This document shows, in pieces, positions 28,656 through 37,390 of a stretch of 64,000 nt of DNA (position 1 is the first letter of the stretch; each line of letters starts with the position of its first letter). The stretch covers positions 248,001 through 312,000 of the forward strand of contig NZ_JAAXCY010000006.1 in assembly GCF_014230465.1 (NCBI RefSeq). Reading direction: 5' to 3'. Under the pieces are notes generated by a model. The model was not told the origin of the DNA, did no database searches, and saw only the letters and a list, made by a program, of their open reading frames with translations. The position numbers and the translations under genes were made by a program. The stretch comes from Pseudomonas cremoris. Lineage in GTDB: Bacteria; Pseudomonadota; Gammaproteobacteria; Pseudomonadales; Pseudomonadaceae.

Positions 28656-29798
28656 ATGCGTTGGGCGACTTATTTCGCCGTGCTGGCCTCGGTCCTCAGC
28701 GTCGGCCTGGCGCTGGGTGTCAGCATGCCGCTGGTGTCCCTACGGCTTGAAGGCTGGGGCTACGGCAGTTTCGCCATTGGTGTCATGGCCGCCATGCCGG
28801 CGTTCGGCGTGTTGCTCGGGGCGAAGGTTTCCAGCCGCATGGCCTCTTGGCTCGGCACTGCCAACCTGATGCGCCTGTGCCTGTGGGCGGGTGCAGTGTC
28901 CATTGGCTTGCTGGCGATTTTGCCCAGCTATCCGGTATGGCTGGTGCTGCGGCTGATGATCGGGGTGATCCTGACCATTGTGTTTATTCTGGGCGAAAGC
29001 TGGATCAACCAATTGGTGGTGGAGCAATGGCGTGGCCGGCTGGTGGCGCTGTATGGCTGTAGTTATGCCTTGAGCCAACTGTCGGGCCCGTTGCTGTTGG
29101 GCGTGCTCGGTACCGATCATGACTACGGCTTCTGGGTGGGCGTAGGCCTGCTGGTGGTGGCACCAGTGCTGTTACTGGGCCGCACTGGCGCACCCACTGC
29201 CGAGTCGTTCAGCGTGACTTTCGCAGACTTGTGGCGCTTCTGCCTGAGCCTGCCGGCGATTGCTTGGGCGGTGGCTTTATTCGCAGCGTTCGAGGCGATG
29301 ATTCTGACGTTGTTGCCGGTGTATTGCCTGCAACAAGGCTTCACTGCCGAGGTCGCGTTGGCGATGGTCAGTACGGTGGTGGTGGGTGATGCGTTGTTGC
29401 AATTGCCCATTGGCGCACTGGCCGACTACCTGCCGCGACGGACGTTGTTCTTGGCTTGCGCGGTGCTGTTGTTGGTGTCGAGCCTGGCGATTCCGCTGTT
29501 GATGCATACATCGCTGATCTGGCCGGTTTGGGTGTTGTTCGGCGCCAGTGCCGGCGGGTTGTTCACACTGTCGTTGATATTGATCGGCGAGCGTTATCGT
29601 GACGATGCATTGGTACGTGCCAACGCCCACGTGGCACAGCTGTGGGGGATTGGCTGCTTGATCGGGCCGTTGGTGGCCGGTGCGGGCAGCCAGTGGATCA
29701 GCGGGCATGCGCTGCCGTTACTGATGGCGGCGGGTGCGTTGGGGCTGGTGTTGTTGTTGCTGCGCCAGGGCGCGTTCGGGATCGCGCAGCCAACCTGA
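28656..29798 (+). CDS. MFS transporter (YcaD-like)
   Basis: A 380-residue major facilitator protein. The start is set at MRWATYFAVLASVLSVGLALG, seven bases after CAGGAG; 11 extra upstream residues in frame are rejected. The sequence is almost entirely hydrophobic with about 12 predicted helices. The loop between helices 2 and 3 reads GAKVSSRMASWLGTANLMRL and the central loop follows LLLGRTGAP. It resembles the YcaD group, whose substrates are unknown. An N-terminal cytoplasmic tail is nearly absent. It sits alone behind kauB and is convergent with the phospholipase D-type gene. Confidence 0.85.
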   Translation: MRWATYFAVLASVLSVGLALGVSMPLVSLRLEGWGYGSFAIGVMAAMPAFGVLLGAKVSSRMASWLGTANLMRLCLWAGAVSIGLLAILPSYPVWLVLRLMIGVILTIVFILGESWINQLVVEQWRGRLVALYGCSYALSQLSGPLLLGVLGTDHDYGFWVGVGLLVVAPVLLLGRTGAPTAESFSVTFADLWRFCLSLPAIAWAVALFAAFEAMILTLLPVYCLQQGFTAEVALAMVSTVVVGDALLQLPIGALADYLPRRTLFLACAVLLLVSSLAIPLLMHTSLIWPVWVLFGASAGGLFTLSLILIGERYRDDALVRANAHVAQLWGIGCLIGPLVAGAGSQWISGHALPLLMAAGALGLVLLLLRQGAFGIAQPT

Positions 29799-29817
29799 CC
29801 TTGAAATGCCGCTCCCA

Positions 29818-31383
29818 CTAGAGCATGCGTTCCAAGCCAACGCTGGTGGCGAACCACGCATTGAACCGCCGCCACCAACTGCCCGGCTCGCGGTCCAGGG
29901 TGTGGAGTTGGCCGTTATCCTCGGTCACCCACACCACTTGGCCGTCCTGCAATTTCGCCTCATAGCTCAACGCGGGGGCCATGCCTTCCAGCGCCAGGTT
30001 GCGCACATGCTCCGCCAGCTCGGGGCTGTCTACCAGCACGCCGACTTCGGTGTTCCACAGCACGGAGCGTGGGTCGAAGTTGAACGAACCGATAAACGAC
30101 TTCTGCCGATCAAAGATCATCGCCTTGCTGTGCAAGCTTGAGTCCGAGCCGCGGAACGTGCCGCGCCGGAACAGGTGCGGGCCACTACCGCCGCCATCGC
30201 CGGGCTGGCGGCGCAGTTCATAGAGTTTTACGCCATGCTCCAGCAGCGCCTTGCGGTACGGCGCGTACCCTCCGTGAACGGCCGGAACATCGGTGGCCTC
30301 CAGGGAGTTGGTCAACAGGCTGACCGACACGCCCGCGTCCGCGCGCCCGGTCAGGTACACCAGCCCCGGCTGGCCCGGCACGAAATACGCCGAGATCATC
30401 ATCAGTTCGTGGCTGACCCCTTCCAGTTCCGGCTCCAGTTGAGTGGTGAGCAATAACCTGGGGTCTGGTTCGGCGGTGGCCAGTACTTTGCTGGGTGCAT
30501 CCCACAATGCCTGGTTCCAGGCCCAGATCAGCTCACTGCGCCAGATGTCCATGCGCGGCTGGGTTTGATAAGTGCGCAAGCGGCTGTAGAGGGCGTGATT
30601 CTGCTGGCGCGATTCGGCGAGCGATGCTTCCAGGCGTGTGCGCGCAGCGTTCAGGTCGCCTTTGGAAGGGCTGTTTGAGACAAAGTCATCAATCGGCTTG
30701 CTCAGGGCGCTGTTCCAGTACTGGTCGAAGCTGTGGCCGAGTTGCTCCGCCACCGGGCCCACGCTGAGCATGTCGATATCGGTGAAGTTGAGGTTGGGCT
30801 CGGCGTCGAAGTACTCATCCCCCAGGTTGCGCCCGCCGACAATCGCCACGCTGTTGTCCGCCAGCCACAGTTTGTTATGCATGCGCCGGTGCTGCAGCGA
30901 CAGGTTGAACAAACGCCCCATGGCCCGCGTCACACCCGTGCTGCGCCCCAGGTGCAGCGGGTTGAACAAGCGAATCTCGATCTTGGGGTGGGCGGCGAGG
31001 GTGGCGATGATCTGGTCGAGGCCGTCGCTGGTGGTGTCGTCCAGCAGGATGCGCACCCGTACGCCACGGTCGGCGGCCTTGAGCAATTCATCCACCAGCA
31101 TGCGCGTGCTGATGCCGTCGTGGACGATGTAGTACTGCAGGTCGAGGCTGGTTTGGGCGTTGCGGATCAGTTCGGCGCGGGCCATGAACGCTTCGCTGCT
31201 GTTGGGCAGCAGGCGAAAGCCCGAGCGTCCTTGGTAAGGCGCGGCCTGGGCCTGGATCGAACGGCCAAAGGAAGACTGCGCGGCAGGCAGGGCATCGCTG
31301 GGGATGCGCGGTGTGCTCACCGTGGCGCAACCGCCCAGGGTCAGGGCTCCCAGCAGGAAGAGCGGTAATAGCCGTCGAATCAT
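29818..31383 (-). CDS. Phospholipase D-family lipoprotein, cardiolipin synthase C-like
   Basis: A 521-residue PLD-superfamily protein. The ATG at 31383 begins MIRRLLPLFLLGALTLGGC, a lipoprotein signal with the lipid cysteine near residue 19. Two HKD motifs are intact: HNKLWLADNSVAIVGGRN (about residues 168-185) and HSKAMIFDRQKSFIGSFNFD (about 400-419). The LDLQYYIVHDGISTRMLVDELLKAADRGVRVRILLDD segment is typical of ClsC/YmdC-type enzymes. It may make cardiolipin from phosphatidylglycerol and phosphatidylethanolamine, but the partner protein known for E. coli ClsC (YmdB) is not nearby, so another PLD activity is possible. Confidence 0.85.
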   Translation of the reverse strand: MIRRLLPLFLLGALTLGGCATVSTPRIPSDALPAAQSSFGRSIQAQAAPYQGRSGFRLLPNSSEAFMARAELIRNAQTSLDLQYYIVHDGISTRMLVDELLKAADRGVRVRILLDDTTSDGLDQIIATLAAHPKIEIRLFNPLHLGRSTGVTRAMGRLFNLSLQHRRMHNKLWLADNSVAIVGGRNLGDEYFDAEPNLNFTDIDMLSVGPVAEQLGHSFDQYWNSALSKPIDDFVSNSPSKGDLNAARTRLEASLAESRQQNHALYSRLRTYQTQPRMDIWRSELIWAWNQALWDAPSKVLATAEPDPRLLLTTQLEPELEGVSHELMMISAYFVPGQPGLVYLTGRADAGVSVSLLTNSLEATDVPAVHGGYAPYRKALLEHGVKLYELRRQPGDGGGSGPHLFRRGTFRGSDSSLHSKAMIFDRQKSFIGSFNFDPRSVLWNTEVGVLVDSPELAEHVRNLALEGMAPALSYEAKLQDGQVVWVTEDNGQLHTLDREPGSWWRRFNAWFATSVGLERML

Positions 31384-31445
31384 CAAAGGGTTCGCTTCCA
31401 GATCAGGGCGGTTGTCGGCATATGACGGCTATTTCCCGCGAAAGG

Positions 31446-32870
31446 TCAGTCCACTGTTTCGGCCAGCAGCTTGATTGCGGCAGTCCCCACTTTGCGCACA
31501 GCCTCTTCTATCTGCGGGGTTGGCTTGGCAGAGTAGTTCATGCGCAGGCAGTTCCGGTACTTGCCGGATGCAGAAAAGATGCTTCCCACAGCGACCTGTA
31601 CGCCTTGTTCCACCAGGATGCGATTGAGCTTTAACGTGTCAAAACCTTCCGGCAGCTCAACCCACAGCATAAAGCTGCCTTGGGGCCGACTGGCGCGAGT
31701 GCCGACCGGAAAATAGCGGCTGACCCAGTCGAGCATCAGGTCGCGATTGCGCTGGTATTGAGTGCGCATCCGGCGTAAATGCGGTTCGAAATGGCCGCCT
31801 TTCAAAAACTCGGCGATGGCAATCTGCGGTTGTGTGGCGGTGGAGCCGGTGCTGATGTATTTCATGTGCAGCACCCGTTCCAGGTAACGGCCCGGCGCAA
31901 CCCAGCCGATGCGCAGGCCTGGCGCGAGGGTTTTCGAGAAGGAACTGCACAGCAGCACGCGACCGTCCTCGTCGAAGGATTTGATGGTACGCGGGCGCGG
32001 GTAGCTGTAGGCCAATTCGCCATACACATCGTCTTCGATGATCGCCACGTCAAAACGCTGCGCCAGGGTCAGCAGTGCCCGTTTGCGCGCCTCCGGCATG
32101 ATGTAGCCCAAGGGGTTGTTGCAGTTGGGGGTCAGCTGAATGACTTTGATCGGCCACTGTTCCAGCGCCAGTTCCAGCGCTTCGAGGCTGATGCCGGTGA
32201 TAGGGTCGGTGGGGATTTCCAGGGCTTTCATGCCCAGGCCCTTGAGGGTCTGCATCGCGCCATGAAAGCTGGGGGAGTCCACCGCGACGATATCACCGGG
32301 CTCGCAGATGGCATGGATGCTGGCAGACAGTGCCTCATGGCAGCCGGTGGTGATCACAATGTCATCGGCGGTCAGTTGGCAGCCGGAATCCAGTGACAGT
32401 CGGGCGATTTGCTCGCGCAAATCCATACAGCCGAGGATGTTGTCGTAATACAGTCCCGGCAGGTCCTGGCGCCGGCTCACGCGCGCCAGGCTGCGCAGCA
32501 GGGGTTTGAGGGTGGGCGTCAAAACATCCGGCATGCCACGGCCCATCTGTATGACGTCTTTGCGCGGCACCGCGCGAATCAGCTCCAGCACCTGGTCCCA
32601 CTGGGAAATTTCCACTGGGCGCTGTGCCGGACGGCCAACCTCCGGCAATGCCGGCAACTCACGCCCGACGGGTACAAAGTAGCCGGATTTTGGCTTTGGC
32701 ATCGCCAGGCCGTTGTCTTCCAGCAGCCGATAAGCTTGCTGCACGGTGCTCAGGCTAACCCCATGCTCGATGCTCAGGGCGCGTACAGAGGGCAGACGAT
32801 CGCCAGGACGGTAGAAGCCTTGTTCGATGCGAGTGCCCAACAGTTCGGCAAGGTTGACGTAGAGGGTCAT
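31446..32870 (-). CDS. MocR-type regulator: GntR winged helix fused to aminotransferase-like domain
   Basis: A 474-residue MocR/PdxR-family protein. The start is at MTLYVNLAELLGTRIEQGFYRPG, nine bases after GGGAG. An N-terminal GntR helix-turn-helix occupies residues 1-75 (RLPSVRALSIEHGVSLSTVQQAYRLLEDNGLAMPKPKSGYFV). A fold-type I aminotransferase domain follows; the PLP lysine is in LLCSSFSKTLAPGLRIGWV (about residues 280-298). Such proteins usually sense PLP or an amino compound and control a neighbouring gene. The divergent DUF1127 gene and four TCTGTA-type motifs in the shared promoter region are candidate targets. Its ligand is unknown. Confidence 0.88.
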   Translation of the reverse strand: MTLYVNLAELLGTRIEQGFYRPGDRLPSVRALSIEHGVSLSTVQQAYRLLEDNGLAMPKPKSGYFVPVGRELPALPEVGRPAQRPVEISQWDQVLELIRAVPRKDVIQMGRGMPDVLTPTLKPLLRSLARVSRRQDLPGLYYDNILGCMDLREQIARLSLDSGCQLTADDIVITTGCHEALSASIHAICEPGDIVAVDSPSFHGAMQTLKGLGMKALEIPTDPITGISLEALELALEQWPIKVIQLTPNCNNPLGYIMPEARKRALLTLAQRFDVAIIEDDVYGELAYSYPRPRTIKSFDEDGRVLLCSSFSKTLAPGLRIGWVAPGRYLERVLHMKYISTGSTATQPQIAIAEFLKGGHFEPHLRRMRTQYQRNRDLMLDWVSRYFPVGTRASRPQGSFMLWVELPEGFDTLKLNRILVEQGVQVAVGSIFSASGKYRNCLRMNYSAKPTPQIEEAVRKVGTAAIKLLAETVD

Positions 32871-32893
32871 GGCGGTCGCTCCCAAGGGACCAG

Positions 32894-32974
32894 TACAGAT
32901 AGGGCGAAAATACAGGATTCAGCGGCACATAGGCAGTGTCTGTATGGATTTAATAAAGAAGGGTTGAATCTGTA
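32894..32974. promoter_or_regulatory. Cluster of four CTGTA motifs in the MocR/DUF1127 divergent region
   Basis: TACAGA (32894-32899) and TACAGG (32911-32916) on one strand face TCTGTA (32939-32944) and TCTGTA (32969-32974) on the other. MocR regulators often bind repeated half-sites in their own promoter, so these are candidate operators. Confidence 0.35.
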
Positions 32975-33036
32975 ACGGTTTGGCGGGCACGCCCATTCTA
33001 GTCACTCATGGCAACAGGCAAATGAGGGACGGTAAA

Positions 33037-33261
33037 ATGAGCGGCATGAGCGATGTGCGGTTGGCGTTACACGGTCAGGAATTGGAAGCGGGGCAGGGTT
33101 CGACAATGTCGGCAACTACCAGCAGCCGGTGGACGCTGTTCTGGCGCCGCAGCCATACCCGAAAGGCCCTGCTTGATATGAGCGTCGAGCAACTGCGCGA
33201 CATCGGCCTAACTGCAGAGCAGGCGCGCCGGGAAGGCGTAAAACCTTTCTGGCGCGGCTGA
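33037..33261 (+). CDS. DUF1127-domain small protein
   Basis: A 74-residue protein. The start is at MSGMSDVRLALHGQ, seven bases after GAGGGA. The C-terminal half (about residues 33-74) is a DUF1127 domain: WTLFWRRSHTRKALLDMSVEQLRDIGLTAEQARREGVKPFW. Such arginine-rich small proteins have been linked to RNA-related and metabolic regulation in other bacteria, but no function is shown here. Its stop at 33261 abuts the stop of the convergent oxidase gene at 33262 with no base between. It is divergent from the MocR gene. Confidence 0.82.
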   Translation: MSGMSDVRLALHGQELEAGQGSTMSATTSSRWTLFWRRSHTRKALLDMSVEQLRDIGLTAEQARREGVKPFWRG

Positions 33262-34554
33262 TCACACCAGCTCTTTGAACCGGTGCCACAACATCCCCAA
33301 TGCCAATAGCGGCGAACGCAGGTGTATGCCGCCAGGGAAGGTGATGTGGGGCACCCGGGCAAACAGGTCGAAGCGACCCTGCTGCTGGCCGCTGATGGCT
33401 TCGGCCAGTAGCTTACCGGCCAGGTGCGTGGCATTGAGGCCGTGGCCTGCGTAAGCCTGGGCGTAATACACGTTGGGTTGATCGGCCAAGCGGCCAATCT
33501 GCGGCAGGCGATTGGCGCCGATACCGATCATGCCGCCCCACTGGAAGTCGATCTTCACGTCAGCCAGTTGTGGAAACACCTTGAGCATTTTTGGCCGCAT
33601 ATAGGCGCCAATATCCTGGGGATCGCGACCGGAGTAGTGGCAGGCCCCACCAAACAACAGGCGGCGGTCGGCGGACAATCGGAAGTAGTCCACGGTTACC
33701 CGTTGATCACACACAGCCATATTCTGCGGCAGCAGGCTGGCGGCCTGGGCTTCGCTCAACGGCTCAGTGGCGATGATGTAGCTGCCGGCGGGCAGCACTT
33801 TGCCGCCCAGTTGCGGGTTCAGGCCATTGAGGTAGGCGTTGCAGGCCAGCACCAGCGTTTTGGCGCGCACATGGCCTTGAGCGGTGTGCACCTTGACCTC
33901 AGGGCCGTAGTCGATGCGCGTCACTTCGGATTGTTCGAACAGCTTTACGCCCAGTTGCTGCGCGGCGCCCGCTTCGCCAAGTGCCAGGTTCAATGGGTGC
34001 AAATGGCCGGAGCCCATGTCGATCATGCCGCCCACATAACGGTCGGAGCCGATCACGCTGCCCATTTCGCCAGCCTGTAGCAGGCGTACTTCGTGGTGAT
34101 AGCCGAGGCTGCGCAACTCTTCGGCGTCCTCGGCCAACTCCTGCATGTGATGGGGTTTGTTGGCCAGGTCGCAGTAACCCCAGGTCAGGTCGCAAGGAAT
34201 CTGGTAGCGCTCTACGCGCTCGCGCACGATCTCCACCGCTTCCAGGCCCATCAGCTTCATCTGGCGCACACCGTCGGTACCGATCACGTTGGTGAACTGG
34301 TCCAGGCCGTGGCCAACGCCGCGAATCAGCTGGCCGCCATTGCGCCCGCTGGCGCCCCAACCGATCTTGCGTGCTTCCAGCAACGCCACGCTGAAGCCGC
34401 GCTCGGCCAGTTCCAGGGCGGTGTTCAGCCCCGAATACCCGCCGCCAATCACGCACACATCGGCAACCACTTCGCCGTTCAACACCGGGTAATCGGGTTG
34501 CGGCACGCTGCTGGCGGCGTAGTAGGAAGCGGTGTGCCGGGCGCTGGCAGTCAT
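33262..34554 (-). CDS. FAD-dependent oxidase, gamma-glutamylputrescine oxidase (PauB/PuuB)-like
   Basis: A 430-residue DAO-type flavoprotein. The start is put at MTASARHTASYYAASSVPQ with an AGGG site nine bases upstream; MLPM at 34563 is an alternative. The FAD fold is ADVCVIGGGYSGLNTALELAERG (about residues 31-53). GRNGGQLIRGVGHGLD follows, as in PuuB and its Pseudomonas PauB paralogues. The C-terminal FAD contact is WGGMIGIGANRLPQIGRL, then YAQAYAGHGLNATHLAGKLLAEAI. It probably oxidises gamma-glutamyl-putrescine or a related amine to the aldehyde that KauB removes. Pseudomonas has several PauB paralogues with different preferences, so the exact substrate is open. Confidence 0.85.
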   Translation of the reverse strand: MTASARHTASYYAASSVPQPDYPVLNGEVVADVCVIGGGYSGLNTALELAERGFSVALLEARKIGWGASGRNGGQLIRGVGHGLDQFTNVIGTDGVRQMKLMGLEAVEIVRERVERYQIPCDLTWGYCDLANKPHHMQELAEDAEELRSLGYHHEVRLLQAGEMGSVIGSDRYVGGMIDMGSGHLHPLNLALGEAGAAQQLGVKLFEQSEVTRIDYGPEVKVHTAQGHVRAKTLVLACNAYLNGLNPQLGGKVLPAGSYIIATEPLSEAQAASLLPQNMAVCDQRVTVDYFRLSADRRLLFGGACHYSGRDPQDIGAYMRPKMLKVFPQLADVKIDFQWGGMIGIGANRLPQIGRLADQPNVYYAQAYAGHGLNATHLAGKLLAEAISGQQQGRFDLFARVPHITFPGGIHLRSPLLALGMLWHRFKELV

Positions 34555-34669
34555 GGGGAGCATCCCTGTTTGGAAAATTTGACGCAGGATACAGCGGTCG
34601 GGCGAAGCTGTCTCATTGCAGGCTTTTGCGGCAGAATCCACGCCTATCCGCCGTTCGGTACCCGTTTCG

Positions 34670-35023
34670 ATGAGTTGCAACAGCCAGAAAATCAGCGCCC
34701 TGCGTAGGCAGATTCCTTCGTTCGAATGCGTGCCCGGCTGCCACGACTGCTGTGGGCCAGTGACTACTTCGCCCGAGGAAATGTCGCGCTTGCCGCGCAA
34801 GACTGCTGCCGAGCAGGACGCGGCCATGGACGAGCTGAACTGCGTGCACCTGGGCCCCAACGGTTGCACGGTGTACGACGAGCGTCCGCTGATTTGCCGG
34901 CTGTTCGGCACCACCAAGACCCTGCCATGCCCGAATGGGCGCCGGCCTGTGGAGTTGATTCATCCACAGGTGGAGAAGCAGATCCATGAGTACATGGCCA
35001 GTACTAGGCAAGTACTGGTCTGA
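34670..35023 (+). CDS. YkgJ-family cysteine-cluster protein
   Basis: A 117-residue protein. The start is at MSCNSQKISALRRQIPSF. A CxxCxxxCC-type cluster is present in CVPGCHDCCGP (about residues 22-32) and further cysteines in NCVHLGPNGCTVYDERPLICRLFG, the pattern of the YkgJ/CxxCxxCC family (UPF0153), which is likely to bind zinc or an iron-sulphur cluster. A last cysteine is in TLPCPNGRR. The function is unknown. It is divergent from the PauB-like oxidase (115 bases) and convergent with dadR (16 bases). Confidence 0.85.
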   Translation: MSCNSQKISALRRQIPSFECVPGCHDCCGPVTTSPEEMSRLPRKTAAEQDAAMDELNCVHLGPNGCTVYDERPLICRLFGTTKTLPCPNGRRPVELIHPQVEKQIHEYMASTRQVLV

Positions 35024-35039
35024 CAGATGTAGCCGCCTG

Positions 35040-35528
35040 TCAGTCCGGAATGGGCAGGTTCAGGCTCTCCTTCACCTCTTCCATCACGATATAGCTCTTG
35101 GACTCCCGCACATGGGGCAGCTTGAGCAGGATATCGCCAAGCAGTTTGCGGTACGACGCCATCTCTGAGATGCGCGCCTTCACCAGGTAGTCGAAGTCAC
35201 CCGACACCAAATGGCATTCCAGCACGTGAGGCAGTTTGAGCACGGCGCGGCGGAACTCTTCAAAGGTGTCGCCGGATTTGTAATCGAGGCTGATCTCGAC
35301 AAATACCAGCAAACTTCCCTTCAAATGCTGCGGATTGAGCCGCGCGTTGTAGCCCATGATGATCCCTTCACGCTCCAGTCGGCGCACGCGCTCGGTGCAC
35401 GGCGTGGTCGACAGCCCGACCTTTTCTCCCAGCTCCGTGAACGAAATTCGCCCGTCGGTTTGCAGGATACGCAGGATGTTGCGGTCGATTTTGTCCAGCT
35501 CCCGCTTGGTCTGGGTGTTGGTACGCAT
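35040..35528 (-). CDS. dadR: Lrp/AsnC-family regulator of the dad operon
   Basis: A 162-residue Lrp-type regulator. The N-terminal helix-turn-helix is RELDKIDRNILRILQTDGRISFTELGEKVGLSTTPCTERVRRLE (about residues 9-52). The ligand-binding RAM domain follows (LLVFVEISLDYKSGDTFEEF, then HVLECHLVSGDFDYLVKARI). The ATG is at 35528; the very long open frame that continues upstream to 37136 on this strand is antisense to dadA and is not coding. It is divergent from dadA, the arrangement of DadR in P. aeruginosa, which activates dadA in response to L-alanine. It could also be called lrp. Confidence 0.92.
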   Translation of the reverse strand: MRTNTQTKRELDKIDRNILRILQTDGRISFTELGEKVGLSTTPCTERVRRLEREGIIMGYNARLNPQHLKGSLLVFVEISLDYKSGDTFEEFRRAVLKLPHVLECHLVSGDFDYLVKARISEMASYRKLLGDILLKLPHVRESKSYIVMEEVKESLNLPIPD

Positions 35529-35566
35529 AGGGGATACGCCTCTGTAAAAAGGGTTTTTGCCGAGAA

Positions 35567-35595
35567 TTGTCGCCAAATATAGGCACTTATATAGT
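35567..35595 (+). promoter_or_regulatory. Sigma-70 promoter of dadA
   Basis: TTGTCG (35567-35572), a 17-base spacer and TATAGT (35590-35595) stand 90 bases before dadA in the divergent dadR/dadA region. The surrounding AT-rich DNA (35573-35622) is the likely DadR binding area. Confidence 0.6.
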
Positions 35596-35684
35596 GAAAT
35601 GCACTGGCAATAATTTTTTACACTGCGCCCATCATTGCTCGAATAACACACGTCAGCGGCCATGCCCGCGATGAGGATATAAAA

Positions 35685-36986
35685 ATGCGCGTTCTGGTCT
35701 TGGGTAGCGGCGTCATTGGGGTGACCAGTGCCTACTATTTGGCTCGGGCCGGCTTTGAAGTGGTTGTGGTCGACCGTCAGCCCGCCGCTGCCATGGAAAC
35801 CAGCTTCGCCAACGCCGGCCAGGTGTCCCCGGGCTATGCCTCGCCTTGGGCCGCGCCGGGCGTGCCACTCAAAGCCATCAAGTGGCTGTTGGAGCGTCAC
35901 GCACCCTTGGCCATCAAAGCCACCGCCGATATCGACCAATACCTGTGGATGGCGCAGATGCTGCGCAACTGCACCGCTAGCCGTTATGCGGTGAACAAAG
36001 AGCGCATGGTGCGCCTGTCCGAATACAGCCGCGACTGCCTCGACGAACTGCGCGCCGAGACTGGCATTGCCTACGAAGGCCGCAGCCTCGGGACTACCCA
36101 GCTGTTCCGTACACAGGCCCAGCTTGATGGCGCCGCCAAAGACATCGCCGTGCTGAAAGAATCTGGCGTTCCCTTCGAACTGCTCGACCGCGCTGGTATC
36201 GCCCGCGTCGAACCGGCCCTGGCCAGTGTCACCGACATCCTCGCCGGTGCTCTGCGCCTGCCGAACGACCAGACGGGCGACTGCCAGATGTTCACCACCC
36301 GCCTGGTCGAGATGTGCAAGCAACTGGGCGTGGAATTCCGCTTCGAACAAGATATTCAGCGCCTGGACTACGCTGGCGACCGCATCAACGGTGTGTTGAT
36401 CGACGGCAAGCTCGAAACCGCTGACCGCTATGTACTGGCCCTTGGCAGCTACTCGCCGAAGCTGCTCAAGCCGCTGGGGATCAAGGCGCCGGTGTACCCG
36501 CTCAAGGGTTACTCGCTGACCGTGCCGATCACCAATCCGGCAATGGCGCCGACGTCGACCATTCTCGACGAGACCTACAAGGTTGCGATCACCCGTTTCG
36601 ACAACCGCATCCGCGTCGGCGGCATGGCTGAAATAGCCGGTTTTGACCTGTCGCTTAACCCGCGCCGACGCGAAACCCTGGAGATGATCGTCAACGACCT
36701 TTATCCTCAGGGCGGCGATCTGGCCCAGGCTTCGTTCTGGACCGGCTTGCGCCCAACCACGCCTGACGGCACGCCGATTGTTGGTGCCACCCCGTTCAAG
36801 AACCTGTTCCTGAACACCGGCCATGGCACCCTCGGTTGGACCATGGCCTGTGGTTCCGGGCGTTTGCTGGCGGACCTGATGGCGAAGAAAACGCCGCAGA
36901 TCAGCGCTGCAGGTCTCGATATTTCCCGTTATGGCAACCACCAGGAGTCCGCAAAACATGTCAATCCAGCGCCAGCTCACCAATGA
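35685..36986 (+). CDS. dadA: D-amino acid dehydrogenase, small subunit
   Basis: A 433-residue membrane-associated flavoenzyme that oxidises D-alanine and other D-amino acids to keto acids, passing electrons to the respiratory chain. The FAD fold is [32 protein letters not shown] (residues 1-32). [23 protein letters not shown] and the C-terminal [18 protein letters not shown] and [16 protein letters not shown] segments are canonical. An ATGAGGATAT site precedes the ATG. It works with DadX, which makes D-alanine from L-alanine, so the operon converts L-alanine to pyruvate. Its 3' end overlaps the RidA-like gene by 29 bases. Confidence 0.97.
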   Translation: MRVLVLGSGVIGVTSAYYLARAGFEVVVVDRQPAAAMETSFANAGQVSPGYASPWAAPGVPLKAIKWLLERHAPLAIKATADIDQYLWMAQMLRNCTASRYAVNKERMVRLSEYSRDCLDELRAETGIAYEGRSLGTTQLFRTQAQLDGAAKDIAVLKESGVPFELLDRAGIARVEPALASVTDILAGALRLPNDQTGDCQMFTTRLVEMCKQLGVEFRFEQDIQRLDYAGDRINGVLIDGKLETADRYVLALGSYSPKLLKPLGIKAPVYPLKGYSLTVPITNPAMAPTSTILDETYKVAITRFDNRIRVGGMAEIAGFDLSLNPRRRETLEMIVNDLYPQGGDLAQASFWTGLRPTTPDGTPIVGATPFKNLFLNTGHGTLGWTMACGSGRLLADLMAKKTPQISAAGLDISRYGNHQESAKHVNPAPAHQ

Positions 36987-37311
36987 GCGCATGAGCCAGA
37001 TCGTTGTCCACAGCGGTACCGTGTATCTGGCAGGGCAAGTCGGCGACGACATGAGTGCCGGGATTGAAAAGCAGACCCGTGAAACCTTGGCCAACATCGA
37101 GCGTCTGTTGGACCTGGCCGGCACCGACAAAAGCAAGTTGCTGTCGGTGACGATCTACCTGAAAGACATCGACGCCGATTTTGCCGGCATGAACGCGGTG
37201 TGGGACAAGTGGCTGCCCAAAGGCGTCGCCCCGGCTCGCGCCACGGTCCAAGCCAAGCTGTGCGAACCGGAAATCCTGGTAGAGCTGTCCGTCGTGGCCG
37301 CGCTGCCTTAA
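36958..37311 (+). CDS. RidA-family protein of the dad operon
   Basis: A 117-residue RidA/YjgF-superfamily protein. The start [20 protein letters not shown] lies inside the end of dadA (29-base overlap) behind CAGGAG. The core has [42 protein letters not shown] and [19 protein letters not shown], with the catalytic arginine in PARATVQA. It is a divergent subfamily compared with the RidA at 11305. DadA and alanine metabolism produce 2-iminopropanoate, which a RidA-type deaminase would hydrolyse; the tight overlap supports this coupling, which is inferred. Confidence 0.9.
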   Translation: MSIQRQLTNERMSQIVVHSGTVYLAGQVGDDMSAGIEKQTRETLANIERLLDLAGTDKSKLLSVTIYLKDIDADFAGMNAVWDKWLPKGVAPARATVQAKLCEPEILVELSVVAALP

Positions 37312-37326
37312 ACATAGATCCCTCTC

Positions 37327-37360
37327 CCGGCGCCGACGTTGTTGGTCGGTGCCGGTTTTT
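37327..37360 (+). terminator. Terminator or attenuator between the RidA-like gene and dadX
   Basis: CCGGCGCCGAC (37327-37337) pairs with GTCGGTGCCGG (37345-37355), one G-U pair, followed by five T residues. It sits inside the dad operon, so it may reduce read-through and give dadX lower expression than dadA. Confidence 0.8.
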
Positions 37361-37390
37361 CTTCACTCTGCCGCCTAGAAGCCTGCCGCC

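Noticed and set aside
35529..37136. A 698-residue minus-strand open frame that extends the dadR frame across dadA
   Set aside because: Only its last 162 residues resemble a protein family (Lrp/AsnC). The rest is antisense to the clear dadA and RidA-like genes and is a by-product of GC-rich codon bias.
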